A DNA stretch of 64,000 bases from Acinetobacter nosocomialis NIPH 2119 (GTDB lineage Bacteria > Pseudomonadota > Gammaproteobacteria > Pseudomonadales > Moraxellaceae): assembly GCF_000368085.1 (NCBI RefSeq), contig NZ_KB849239.1:1645082-1709081 (forward strand), given 5' to 3'. Both the position numbers and the translations under genes were made by a program. Every line of letters begins with the position of its first letter. The stretch's first letter is position 1. Positions 54,131 to 62,531 of this stretch are shown in pieces. The notes beneath the pieces were generated by a model that was given only the letters and a program-made list of their open reading frames with translations, made no database searches and was not told where the DNA came from.

Positions 54131-54192
54131 TAAAAGAATTATAAATTGACAGCTTTTTTAATTATAAATAGCTGTCAATTTATAATTCTTTT
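54131..54192. repeat. Perfect 24-bp inverted repeat
   Basis: Arms 54131-54154 and 54169-54192 are exact reverse complements (starting TAAAAGAATTATAAATTG) around a 14-bp spacer. It sits between the immunity gene of one cassette and the Rhs tail of the next. It could be a strong terminator hairpin, a MITE remnant or a recombination site. Confidence 0.8.
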
Positions 54193-54196
54193 AACA

Positions 54197-54562
54197 TTAA
54201 ATATCAAATAAAATTTCTTCTAAAATTTCCTTAGATTCTTGATCTAACTCATGGTTGCCATGCAATTTAAGATACTGTTCATTTAATTCTTTTTTATCTA
54301 TAGAAAAACCTATATTTACAGTATAGATATAAAAATCATACATAACAGATAATGCTTCTAATCTATTTTCTTTATTTGGGTTATGAATATATATATATAT
54401 TAAAATATTCCATATATTAGTTAAAATTTCATTTTCAAATATTTTTTCAGTCAAATAAGGAGAAAATAAATCTGAAATCCCACCTAACTCCTCAAACAAA
54501 GATCCTGTATTTAAAGAATTTTCCTTAAGACTCTTTAATTTATCAAGAATATTAAACTCCAT
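54197..54562 (-). CDS. Immunity protein of the type-30-like Rhs cassette
   Basis: About 121 residues from the ATG at 54562 with AGGAGG at the right distance; a longer frame to 54682 overlaps the toxin and is unlikely. It begins one base after the toxin stop. Soluble, acidic, helical (FNILDKLKSLKENSLNTGS). No recognisable family. Confidence 0.65.
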   Translation of the reverse strand: MEFNILDKLKSLKENSLNTGSLFEELGGISDLFSPYLTEKIFENEILTNIWNILIYIYIHNPNKENRLEALSVMYDFYIYTVNIGFSIDKKELNEQYLKLHGNHELDQESKEILEEILFDI

Positions 54563-54563
54563 A

Positions 54564-55055
54564 TTAGTTTCCTCCTGGGAATACCGTTGGTTTTTTAATA
54601 GGGATATGTACATCATTAATTTTAACTGGATCATAACTTGGACTATTAGAGTTAAATATTCCAGGTGGATGATAATTCCCATTTACATCCATACTTTTTT
54701 TACCATCCATTACCCTAACTATCCAACCATCCTTTGCATTTGCCCCATTTGGTGCATGATCATCAGGTCCATGTATTCGGACAGTCTGGGTTGTTCCTTT
54801 ATCTGTTGACCACTTATATTCATATCCATAATCATCAGTTGTACCTGCTGGTGGAGTGAGTTTACGTCTTTTAGCATCTTGAGGAATACTAATTAAATCA
54901 GTTCCATCTTCTTTTTTAATTGTATTTCTAATTAATTCACAGGTTAATCCAAGAGGATCAACCCATACTATTGGATTTGGTGCATATGCATATACATTAT
55001 CTCCACCCAGTAATCCAATCGAGTCTTTGGAAATAAAATGCCCTATATAATAATT
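54564..55055 (-). CDS. Orphan Rhs C-terminal toxin cassette, polymorphic toxin type 30-like
   Basis: An open frame from 55055 (after a TGA at 55056-55058) with no ATG start. It carries a short Rhs tail ([20 protein letters not shown], then WVDPLGL) and a ~110-residue toxin. The run [20 protein letters not shown] and the later [17 protein letters not shown] and DVHIPI are like polymorphic toxin type 30. The Rhs part has drifted (SIG for PIG, YYIG for SPYVG). Silent unless recombined onto an active rhs gene. Confidence 0.65.
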   Translation of the reverse strand, partial: NYYIGHFISKDSIGLLGGDNVYAYAPNPIVWVDPLGLTCELIRNTIKKEDGTDLISIPQDAKRRKLTPPAGTTDDYGYEYKWSTDKGTTQTVRIHGPDDHAPNGANAKDGWIVRVMDGKKSMDVNGNYHPPGIFNSNSPSYDPVKINDVHIPIKKPTVFPGGN

Positions 55056-55065
55056 TCATTATTTC

Positions 55066-55479
55066 CTAAGGTATATCATTTAAAGCTTCATATAGTTTAG
55101 TTTTAACAATATCATCTGGTATATTAATTACTTTAAGTAATGTAAAAGCCCAATCTAAGCTATCACCTATATCTTCAGAAGGTGGTTTAGTCCATAAAGG
55201 TATAATAGAAAACTTTAGTTCAGGCTCACTATTAATATTAAAGTCAATATCTTTCTCTTCCATATATTTTAATATTTTTACTCTTCTATTAATTATCTCT
55301 TTTTCATCAATATTACTTTTGCTATCAAACCAGAAGGACTTAGCTTTTTGAATAGACTCTACAATATATTCTGAATTAATATTATTTAATAAAGGTATTA
55401 TTTTATAGCAAAATTTTATGTATACAAAATATGCTTGCTCTAGTTCCAAATCATATAATTGGTCTATCAAATTATCCAA
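55066..55479 (-). CDS. Orphan immunity-like gene without a toxin
   Basis: A 137-residue acidic helical protein of unknown family, ending 11 bp before the next Rhs tail. No toxin fragment is seen directly upstream (55480-55629), so it is either a solo immunity gene or the survivor of a lost cassette. Its helical style (LDWAFTLLKVINIPDDIV) resembles known immunity proteins. Confidence 0.55.
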   Translation of the reverse strand: MDNLIDQLYDLELEQAYFVYIKFCYKIIPLLNNINSEYIVESIQKAKSFWFDSKSNIDEKEIINRRVKILKYMEEKDIDFNINSEPELKFSIIPLWTKPPSEDIGDSLDWAFTLLKVINIPDDIVKTKLYEALNDIP

Positions 55480-55527
55480 CTCTTAATTTCCCTACTATCA
55501 TATACTTTAAAAAAAATTATCAAAAGA

Positions 55528-55550
55528 TTACTACTTAAATTAAGTAGTAA
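55528..55550 (-). terminator. Terminator-like palindrome after the immunity gene
   Basis: TTACTACTTAA (55528-55538) and TTAAGTAGTAA (55540-55550) form a perfect 11-bp palindrome, followed on the minus strand by a T-rich tract (TCTTTTGATAATTTTTTTT). It lies ~80 bp after the stop of the gene at 55630. Confidence 0.6.
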
Positions 55551-55629
55551 GAAAAATAATGATCATCTTTGATAATTATTTACCTTTTGGATAGTATAGT
55601 TACACTTTTCACTTATTATAAATAAAGGT

Positions 55630-56283
55630 CTACTCCTTTAAGATTATTTTATCAATTTCATTTTTTATAATTATCTTTTCGTCTTTTTTTAAATTAGTAT
55701 ATCTTTCAAAAAAATCAACCCCTAAAACTCTTGCAGATCCATTTAAATAGATCTCTTCTATATCCTCTTTATTTATATCATCTACTTCATGGCAATTATT
55801 TATAAACTTATTATCAAAATTTATATAAATATTACCAAAAAAATCATTTTGGAAATCAATTGAAAAAATATATTTCTTCTTGTCTTCATATTTTTTTGAG
55901 AAAAAAGAAAATCCTGAAAAACCGCCTTTAAACAGATTCATATTTTCCTCCACATAATCATGATAATAAGCTATATCATAAATATATAAGTTATTATCTA
56001 TATAAAATTTTTCACTATATACCTTTACTTTATTATATTTAAACATCTTATTTTGCCCAAATGCTCCTTTAAAATTAATCACTTTTTCCATTGATTCTAA
56101 ATCAATAATTTGGGTTGAATAATTAATTTTAAAACTTTCAGTTAAGAGATAGTCATTAATATTTTTCGTAAAAAAATCAATAAATTCATTTTTTCCCCCA
56201 AGAATAATTACTACTGATTCCTTTTTAAAATAATCAGGAAGTTTAAGAAATTCTGGTATAACATCAAAAGAACACTTTAGCAT
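55630..56283 (-). CDS. Intact immunity protein of the decayed nuclease cassette
   Basis: A 217-residue soluble protein with no recognisable family, larger than typical immunity proteins. The ATG at 56283 overlaps the stop of the decayed toxin (ATGCTAA). The frame is intact, while the toxin before it has at least two frameshifts. Aromatic/Lys-rich and very AT-rich (many Ile/Asn/Lys codons). Inferred immunity function from position. Confidence 0.6.
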   Translation of the reverse strand: MLKCSFDVIPEFLKLPDYFKKESVVIILGGKNEFIDFFTKNINDYLLTESFKINYSTQIIDLESMEKVINFKGAFGQNKMFKYNKVKVYSEKFYIDNNLYIYDIAYYHDYVEENMNLFKGGFSGFSFFSKKYEDKKKYIFSIDFQNDFFGNIYINFDNKFINNCHEVDDINKEDIEEIYLNGSARVLGVDFFERYTNLKKDEKIIIKNEIDKIILKE

Positions 56284-57090
56284 CTATGGTCATCGCCTCC
56301 ATATTTATTTGTAGATCTAGCATTACCATTATCATAAGTTAAATGACCATCTTGTTTTACGCCATTTTTACTACGTGATAATGTGGTTTCTCATATTCAA
56401 CTGGGTTTTTATCTTTAAAAACATGCCCTTGTGGATGTAACTGCAATTTATCATTATATTGTTTCCCAGAACCATTTATTTTTATATTTTCAATATACAT
56501 AGGTTTACCAGATGAGTCATTTCTCATAAATTTTAAAGAACTAGTATAACTTTGTGAGGTTGGTAAACCAGCTTGACGCATGGCTTCTCTTCTTGCAGCT
56601 CGATTTGCTGAAAACTCTTTATCACCTTTAGTTGAATCTCTTCTAATTTGATTAGTAGTATTAATCCCAAAGGATCAATCCAACTCACTGGATTTGGTGC
56701 ATACGCATATACATTATCTCCACCCAATAATCCAATCGGGTCTTTGGAAATAAAACGCCCTACATACGGTGAATAATAACGATAACGGTTGTAATGAAGC
56801 CCTGTTTATTGGTCGAAATACTGCCCGTGGAAACGGATATTATTACTGATGATCTCAGAGTCTTTAAAGAAGTTAGATTTGCTCAACACTCACTCCAAGC
56901 CTTATATTCAGCTTTCCAAATGACCGAACCTGTATGATCCGTCATTTCTTGCGGTGTGCCTAAATGGTCGCAGTGATAGAACCATACATCATCAAATTCT
57001 TTACCCTGTTTTTCAATTTCCCAAAGCGGGGCTCGGTGTATATTATAATATCTATCTGACCAATCTAAGGTTTGATTTTTAATATTAATT
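56277..57090 (-). pseudogene. Displaced Rhs tail plus nuclease-type toxin, frameshifted
   Basis: A longer Rhs tail (from about 57090, WFYHCDHLGTPQEMTDHTGS onwards) with a nonsense TAA at the codon for Glu in DQETGLHY and a small deletion, followed by DPLGL. A 1-bp loss near 56660-56670 then puts the toxin ([39 protein letters not shown]) out of frame, and a second shift near 56370 separates the tail (SKNGVKQDGHLTYDNGNA). The [10 protein letters not shown] block with PHYH is typical of an HNH/endonuclease VII-like toxin. Dead toxin, live immunity gene. Confidence 0.7.
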
Positions 57091-57159
57091 TTATTTCTTA
57101 AAATTATTTTAGTATTTTAGTTAAAATATTCATTTGTTGTACAGAGACGTTATCTTTTT

Positions 57160-57231
57160 AATAACTCATTTCTTGAATCACTTAGTTATTTACAGTAGCA
57201 TCCTAAAGAGTCTTCATAGAAATGAGTTATT
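57160..57231. repeat. 14-bp inverted repeat with 44-bp spacer
   Basis: AATAACTCATTTCT (57160-57173) and AGAAATGAGTTATT (57218-57231), perfect arms, between the immunity gene of the main rhs and the first displaced cassette. It may be a terminator with a long loop, a small MITE-like element or a cassette border. Confidence 0.55.
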
Positions 57232-57272
57232 ATACTAAATATCTTATAAGTTAAAAAATATAAATTTAGTAT

Positions 57273-57602
57273 CTATTCTTCTTTCCATACATCTTCGTAA
57301 CCCTGTTTATCTATTACAAATCTAAAACCTTCTTCTAATGCTAAATAAGGAATAACTTCGGGAAGATAGTTTTCTAAATGAGATATATGCATTGGTTTAA
57401 AGAAATCATCATCTTCAGAAAATTCTCCACAATAGAAAAACCATGAGATATTTTCTCCTTCTTCAAGTATATTGCGTATTCCTGTAATTGGTATTTTTCC
57501 CAATGAATCTAAAGCTACAGCAACCATTTCATTTTCCGAAGGTTTCACAAACTTAGAATTAAATTTTTTACATATATTTTTTTGCATTTCAGTTACGGAC
57601 AT
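57273..57602 (-). CDS. Immunity protein (Imm33/DUF2185-like) of the main Rhs effector
   Basis: A 109-residue protein starting 8 bp after the rhs stop. It resembles Imm33/DUF2185-type proteins: GIRNILEEGENISWFFYCGE, DDDFFKPMHISHL, then FRFVIDKQGYEDVW. By position it neutralises the HNH toxin at the Rhs C-terminus in the producing cell. Soluble, no signal. Confidence 0.8.
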   Translation of the reverse strand: MSVTEMQKNICKKFNSKFVKPSENEMVAVALDSLGKIPITGIRNILEEGENISWFFYCGEFSEDDDFFKPMHISHLENYLPEVIPYLALEEGFRFVIDKQGYEDVWKEE

Positions 57603-57610
57603 ATTTATAC

Positions 57611-60600
57611 CTAAAACCCTAATTTTTTGTTCATTGCCTTAGAAAAACCCGAGGCTTTACCACCTTGAGTCGAAGAGCAGCTGCGACAATGAGGTTGTAC
57701 TGCCTTTACATCATTTTGTAAAGTCAAATCATTTTTCCCATCTCGATAATATTCAACTACTAGTGCATCTTTATGATCGGGTATTTGCACCCCTTTAGTA
57801 CAACCACATACCACACATGCCATTCCTTGTACTGACTTTCTTTGACTACTTGTAGTACCGACTGGTCGTTTATAAGGCTTTGTAATATTAGGATTTGGTT
57901 CAAATTTCTCTTTGTCAGGAATACCATAAGCATCTAATTGAATAGTGTTACCTTTCCCGTCTTTAGTATATTTATTTAAGCCTAGTGGATCTATCCAATT
58001 ATTAGGATTCGGCGCATATGCATATACATTATCTCCACCCAATAATCCAATCGGGTCTTTGGAAATAAAACGCCCTACATACGGTGAATAATAACGATAA
58101 CGGTTGTAATGAAGCCCTGTTTCTTGGTCGAAATACTGTCCTTGGAAACGGATATTATTACTGATAATCTCAGAGTCTTCAAAGAAGTTAGATTTAGCTT
58201 TTTCAGCTTTACACTCACCCCAAGCCTTATATTCAGCTTTCCAAATGACCGCACCTGTATGATCCGTCATTTCTTGTGGTGTACCCAAATGATCACAATG
58301 ATAGAACCAAAAATCTTTAAAGTCTTTTGCAGTTTTGGTTACTTTCCATAATGGGTCACGTTGTAAACTATAAGGCTTATCTGCCCAGTCAGGTGTTTGA
58401 TGAAGCTCTATTTCTTCTGCATAAACAGCCTGTGCCAGTGGTACAAATGAATCTTTCTCATATATATAATGCTTGGTAATTTGTTCATTCGACTCATAAG
58501 CAAGAGTATTGCCATCCCATCCATAAATGATGTTATGCTCATCACCGGTATGATGATGTTTACTTCGTTTTTGAATACGGCGTCCTAACGCATCATAGCG
58601 GTACTCTGCCGTATATTCAGCATTACGACTTTTAATCAGTCGCCCACATGCATCCCACTCAAGATATAAATTACCCTTGGTTGATTTCTGGCAAACCAGT
58701 TGTCCATAAACATCATATTGGTATTGTTGATCTAGATATTCTTTAACTACGTTATTAACCAAACGATTATAACCATAGCCTGTTTCATCTAGCTTTTGTG
58801 AATGGCTTTGAGCTTTCTGACTATGATATGAATCTAGAATGTTACTCGCAGGGTCAAAACTAAATGTTTCTTTACCTAACTTACTGCTAGCCTCAAGCAA
58901 ACGCCCAACTGGGTCATATTTATAATTGATATTCCCCCTACGCGTATCATTAATTCCTATTAATTGACCAGTTTTATCGTACTGATATAAACGTTGAATC
59001 AACTGTTGGGTTTCTTGAATTGCATTGTTCTGGGTCTGGCTAACTTGTTCATTTGACGGATACCCAAACTCATGACCATTAACAATATTTTGCTGGGTTA
59101 AACGTCCCATCGTATCGTAATGTTGTTCTTGGCTAATTCCGTTGGCATAGTGACGTGCGATTTCACGGTGTAAATCATCACGCTCGAAACTTACAACATC
59201 TTGGCCGTTCACGATCAAGCTATGAACATGACCTGAACCATAAGTTAACCAGTCAATCTTTTGTCCATCTGGACGCACAGTCTTTATTCGATCATTAATT
59301 TCATCATAACTGTGTTTCCAGACTCCAGTTTTCTTGGTTTTATAGTCTTGATGATGTTCACGAATTACATTGCCTACAGCATCGTAATACCACTGTAGGT
59401 TGCTTTCAGCATTTTTGGCCTGAATAAGATTGCCATTACTATCGTAAGCAAATTCTTCAACTAATTGTTGCTCTAAATCATGCTCAACATAGCCATAACC
59501 TGCTGTACGCTGTTCTAAGCGCCCCATGCTATCGAAAAGAAACTTTTGAATACGGTCTTTCGGTGCAATTCGATCTCGTAAATCTTGACCATGCATAGAA
59601 GCGACTTCAACACTACTAACAAGGTTTCCGTCTGTTTCGTCATAGTTATAAAGGGTTTCTTTACCATCAAAATCAATTTCTTTAACAAGTCGGCTTGCGA
59701 CGTCATAGAAGAACTGATAACTGGCACCATTTTCATTAATTAGGCGCTTGAGACGATTAAGCTTATCCCACTCATATTTAAGTTTATGATTGAGCGCATC
59801 TGTTCGTGATGCAATTAAACCTGCCGCATCATATTCATATCTGGTGATATTCTGTTTCGGATCTATATGTGCCAGTAAACGCCCTTCAGCATCATGAATG
59901 AAGTGTTCTTCTGTGCCATCAGCATGTTTAATCTTTTCAAGTTGCCCAAAAGCATTTAGAGGTAAACCTTTAATAACTGGTTCACGTTGCTCAACTGTTA
60001 GATCACTATAAAAATATTCAACTTTTTGCTTTAAAGCATTTTCTCTTGCAACAACTCGACCTTTTTTGTCGTAAGTCCATTTGGTTTCTTTACCAGAACA
60101 ATCGATATAACTAATTAAATTGCCTTGGTCGTCATAACTTAAGGTTTTAGTGCCACCTTTAGGATCTTTAATTGAAGTAAGTAAACCTAAACCGTTATAG
60201 CTATATTGTGTTTCACGCTTCAGTGGGTCGGTTTCTTTGGTAATGTTTCCAGCCGCATCATATTCTCTAAACCAGCGCCCCTCTTCAGTATCTACTATAC
60301 CTATAAGCTGACGGTTTTCATCATAAGCATAATGTAAAAGGGAACCATCTGGTTGAGTCATAGATACAATATTGCCGTGCTCATCATAATCATAAATAGT
60401 CACCGCTGCATCAGTGTCTACATGCTTGGTTACACGGCCAAAGTCATCACGGAAGAACCACTCTTCCAGCCCATCAGGATAAATAATACGGTAGGTATAG
60501 CCTTCAATATCGTAGTAATACCAAGTCTCGGCTCCATAAGCATCTGTCACATACGTTAGACGAATATTTTCGTCCCACTGTAAAGTTGTATCTGAACTGC

Positions 60601-62512
60601 CATCATCCGCCCATTCATGATAAGCCTTAGACGTTGGTTCGACACCATCATATTCAAGGTTCATACCCCGACCTGTAAGATCGGTATAACGAGTTAAAAG
60701 ATGATGGTCATATTGGTAATGATAGCTCGCCCCATTTTCGGTAATCGCTTCAACCAAATCGCCTTTTTCATTGTAGTTATAACTCGCAAGTGGTCGAGCA
60801 AGCTGACCATTTTCAACTAGCCATACATCTTCAATTCTTCCAGAAGCAGTTACCTTAAATGCAACATGAATCAACTGTTTTTGTTTTTCTTTAATAACAA
60901 TATCTGAAATAAAACTTCGACCTTCGAAGTGGTGGTCATAACGTACCGCTAAAGTAAGTCCATTCTTGTATTCTATGGCTGAAAGTCGATAACCATCCTG
61001 ATATTTTTCAAACAAGTGTTTCTCTTCTTTTTGATAAGAGATCATCTGAACTTTTTCAGAAATTACACTATAGTAAAAATCTTCAGTTTTATTATGGAAA
61101 CTCTCACCTACTTTAAGGTTTGGTAACTTAATTGGACGAGCATCTGCTCCAATAAACTCAAAACCACTTAAGTGTTTTAAATATCCAGCGCGTTCCTCTG
61201 TCTCTTCAATATATTCACTCTGTGGAACAATACGGGTTGTAAACGGTGTTATCCATCTTGCACCAAACTCCCCACGATCTAATTGATAAAGATTAGACGC
61301 ATATTTCCGAGTTAATACAAAGCTTAAAATTGATGACACATAAGCATCTTGATGAGTTAAATACTCTGTACCTAAAGCATAGGTAATATTTCTTTTTGTA
61401 CCAGAGGTAGATTTAGGTTTACTTTTACCACCCCTTAAATTTACTGCACATACAGTTTCACTCGGATTATTCTTTGACTTTGCTTGAACATTAGCTTTCT
61501 CAAGCTCTCCGTTTGGTTTTTGTCTTCTTTTTTCAGTGACTTGTGTAGGTTTAATATTTGCAGTCTTTGCACCCTTTAGTTTGAACTTCTGCACAGCTTT
61601 AAGCAAAACATTGAGTAGCCAAGCGATACTCATTGCTTTCGCTGGATCTGCCAAAGCCATTAAATATGTAGGTGCTTTTCTACCAAAAACACGAATGGAA
61701 GTGATTGCATTCTGGATAGGTTGTGTTGCACTAGCAGGCACAACAGCAGATACACCTTTGGCAACGGTATTTATTTGTTCTTTTACGCCTGCTTTCCAAA
61801 TATTTACGAGCCCATCAACAGCATTTGATATCGTTGCTTTAGGGTTGCGTTGTAAATTATTTAAGTTAACTTTGTTTAATTGTTTTTGGGCATTTTTTAA
61901 ATTACCAGCAGAGCTATATACTTTTCCATTAAGTACTTTTTGAATTCCATTAGCAAAATCATTACTGATAGCTGTAATTTTTGTTCCACAATTTTGCAAC
62001 ATCTGGTTGACAAGGGGTTGGGCATTTTTCGCGAATTGATCTAATTCCCCAGCAATTCTTTCATTTAAATGATCGCTCAGAATGACCAGAATCGTATCAG
62101 AAATTGTGCCTTTCGCCTTTTGTCTAACCAAATTCAACGTAGGTCTTAGGCTCATTCGCATTGTTGCCATGGTTGGCGGTGCTGGAATAATACCAATAAC
62201 ATCCAGTCCCAAATTCAACCAATCTGTAAAAGCTGGGCTAGGCTTTTTACTAATGTCTATAACATCATAAATTGCATCGACTAAAGCAATTGCATTTCCA
62301 ATGACTGGCAGCGTGCCAAGAGTACTTTTAATCGTATTTAAATCGACATAACCTTTGGTATTCGTTTTTAGCCATGAATCAATTTTATTCATACCTGCTT
62401 TAACATCAGCAGCATACAATTTATTTAAAGGTACTACCGCAACCTGTCCGGTATTTGTTCTCACACTTGGCTTTGCTTTCGCTTGAGAAGTAGTTTTTGG
62501 TGCTGTTGGCAT
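57611..62512 (-). CDS. Rhs polymorphic effector with HNH-type C-terminal toxin
   Basis: A 1633-residue Rhs protein. Residues ~1-380 form an N-terminal domain with hydrophobic segments and a Lys/Ala-rich linker, no PAAR; then DUF6531-like and ~20 YD repeats (Y-x-YD-x2-GxL/I) to ~1480, forming the cocoon, and the end of the core [14 protein letters not shown]...WIDPLGL, the conserved cleavage region. The toxin (~1513-1633) has CVVCG, DHKDA and QPHCRSC, an HNH/zinc-ribbon nuclease pattern. Directly after vgrG; expected T6SS cargo. Confidence 0.9.
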   Translation of the reverse strand: MPTAPKTTSQAKAKPSVRTNTGQVAVVPLNKLYAADVKAGMNKIDSWLKTNTKGYVDLNTIKSTLGTLPVIGNAIALVDAIYDVIDISKKPSPAFTDWLNLGLDVIGIIPAPPTMATMRMSLRPTLNLVRQKAKGTISDTILVILSDHLNERIAGELDQFAKNAQPLVNQMLQNCGTKITAISNDFANGIQKVLNGKVYSSAGNLKNAQKQLNKVNLNNLQRNPKATISNAVDGLVNIWKAGVKEQINTVAKGVSAVVPASATQPIQNAITSIRVFGRKAPTYLMALADPAKAMSIAWLLNVLLKAVQKFKLKGAKTANIKPTQVTEKRRQKPNGELEKANVQAKSKNNPSETVCAVNLRGGKSKPKSTSGTKRNITYALGTEYLTHQDAYVSSILSFVLTRKYASNLYQLDRGEFGARWITPFTTRIVPQSEYIEETEERAGYLKHLSGFEFIGADARPIKLPNLKVGESFHNKTEDFYYSVISEKVQMISYQKEEKHLFEKYQDGYRLSAIEYKNGLTLAVRYDHHFEGRSFISDIVIKEKQKQLIHVAFKVTASGRIEDVWLVENGQLARPLASYNYNEKGDLVEAITENGASYHYQYDHHLLTRYTDLTGRGMNLEYDGVEPTSKAYHEWADDGSSDTTLQWDENIRLTYVTDAYGAETWYYYDIEGYTYRIIYPDGLEEWFFRDDFGRVTKHVDTDAAVTIYDYDEHGNIVSMTQPDGSLLHYAYDENRQLIGIVDTEEGRWFREYDAAGNITKETDPLKRETQYSYNGLGLLTSIKDPKGGTKTLSYDDQGNLISYIDCSGKETKWTYDKKGRVVARENALKQKVEYFYSDLTVEQREPVIKGLPLNAFGQLEKIKHADGTEEHFIHDAEGRLLAHIDPKQNITRYEYDAAGLIASRTDALNHKLKYEWDKLNRLKRLINENGASYQFFYDVASRLVKEIDFDGKETLYNYDETDGNLVSSVEVASMHGQDLRDRIAPKDRIQKFLFDSMGRLEQRTAGYGYVEHDLEQQLVEEFAYDSNGNLIQAKNAESNLQWYYDAVGNVIREHHQDYKTKKTGVWKHSYDEINDRIKTVRPDGQKIDWLTYGSGHVHSLIVNGQDVVSFERDDLHREIARHYANGISQEQHYDTMGRLTQQNIVNGHEFGYPSNEQVSQTQNNAIQETQQLIQRLYQYDKTGQLIGINDTRRGNINYKYDPVGRLLEASSKLGKETFSFDPASNILDSYHSQKAQSHSQKLDETGYGYNRLVNNVVKEYLDQQYQYDVYGQLVCQKSTKGNLYLEWDACGRLIKSRNAEYTAEYRYDALGRRIQKRSKHHHTGDEHNIIYGWDGNTLAYESNEQITKHYIYEKDSFVPLAQAVYAEEIELHQTPDWADKPYSLQRDPLWKVTKTAKDFKDFWFYHCDHLGTPQEMTDHTGAVIWKAEYKAWGECKAEKAKSNFFEDSEIISNNIRFQGQYFDQETGLHYNRYRYYSPYVGRFISKDPIGLLGGDNVYAYAPNPNNWIDPLGLNKYTKDGKGNTIQLDAYGIPDKEKFEPNPNITKPYKRPVGTTSSQRKSVQGMACVVCGCTKGVQIPDHKDALVVEYYRDGKNDLTLQNDVKAVQPHCRSCSSTQGGKASGFSKAMNKKLGF

Positions 62513-62531
62513 TTTTATAAATTCTCAATTC

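Noticed and set aside
54563..54682. Longer N-terminus for the type-30 cassette immunity gene
   Set aside because: It overlaps the toxin frame, and the ATG at 54562 has AGGAGG directly upstream.
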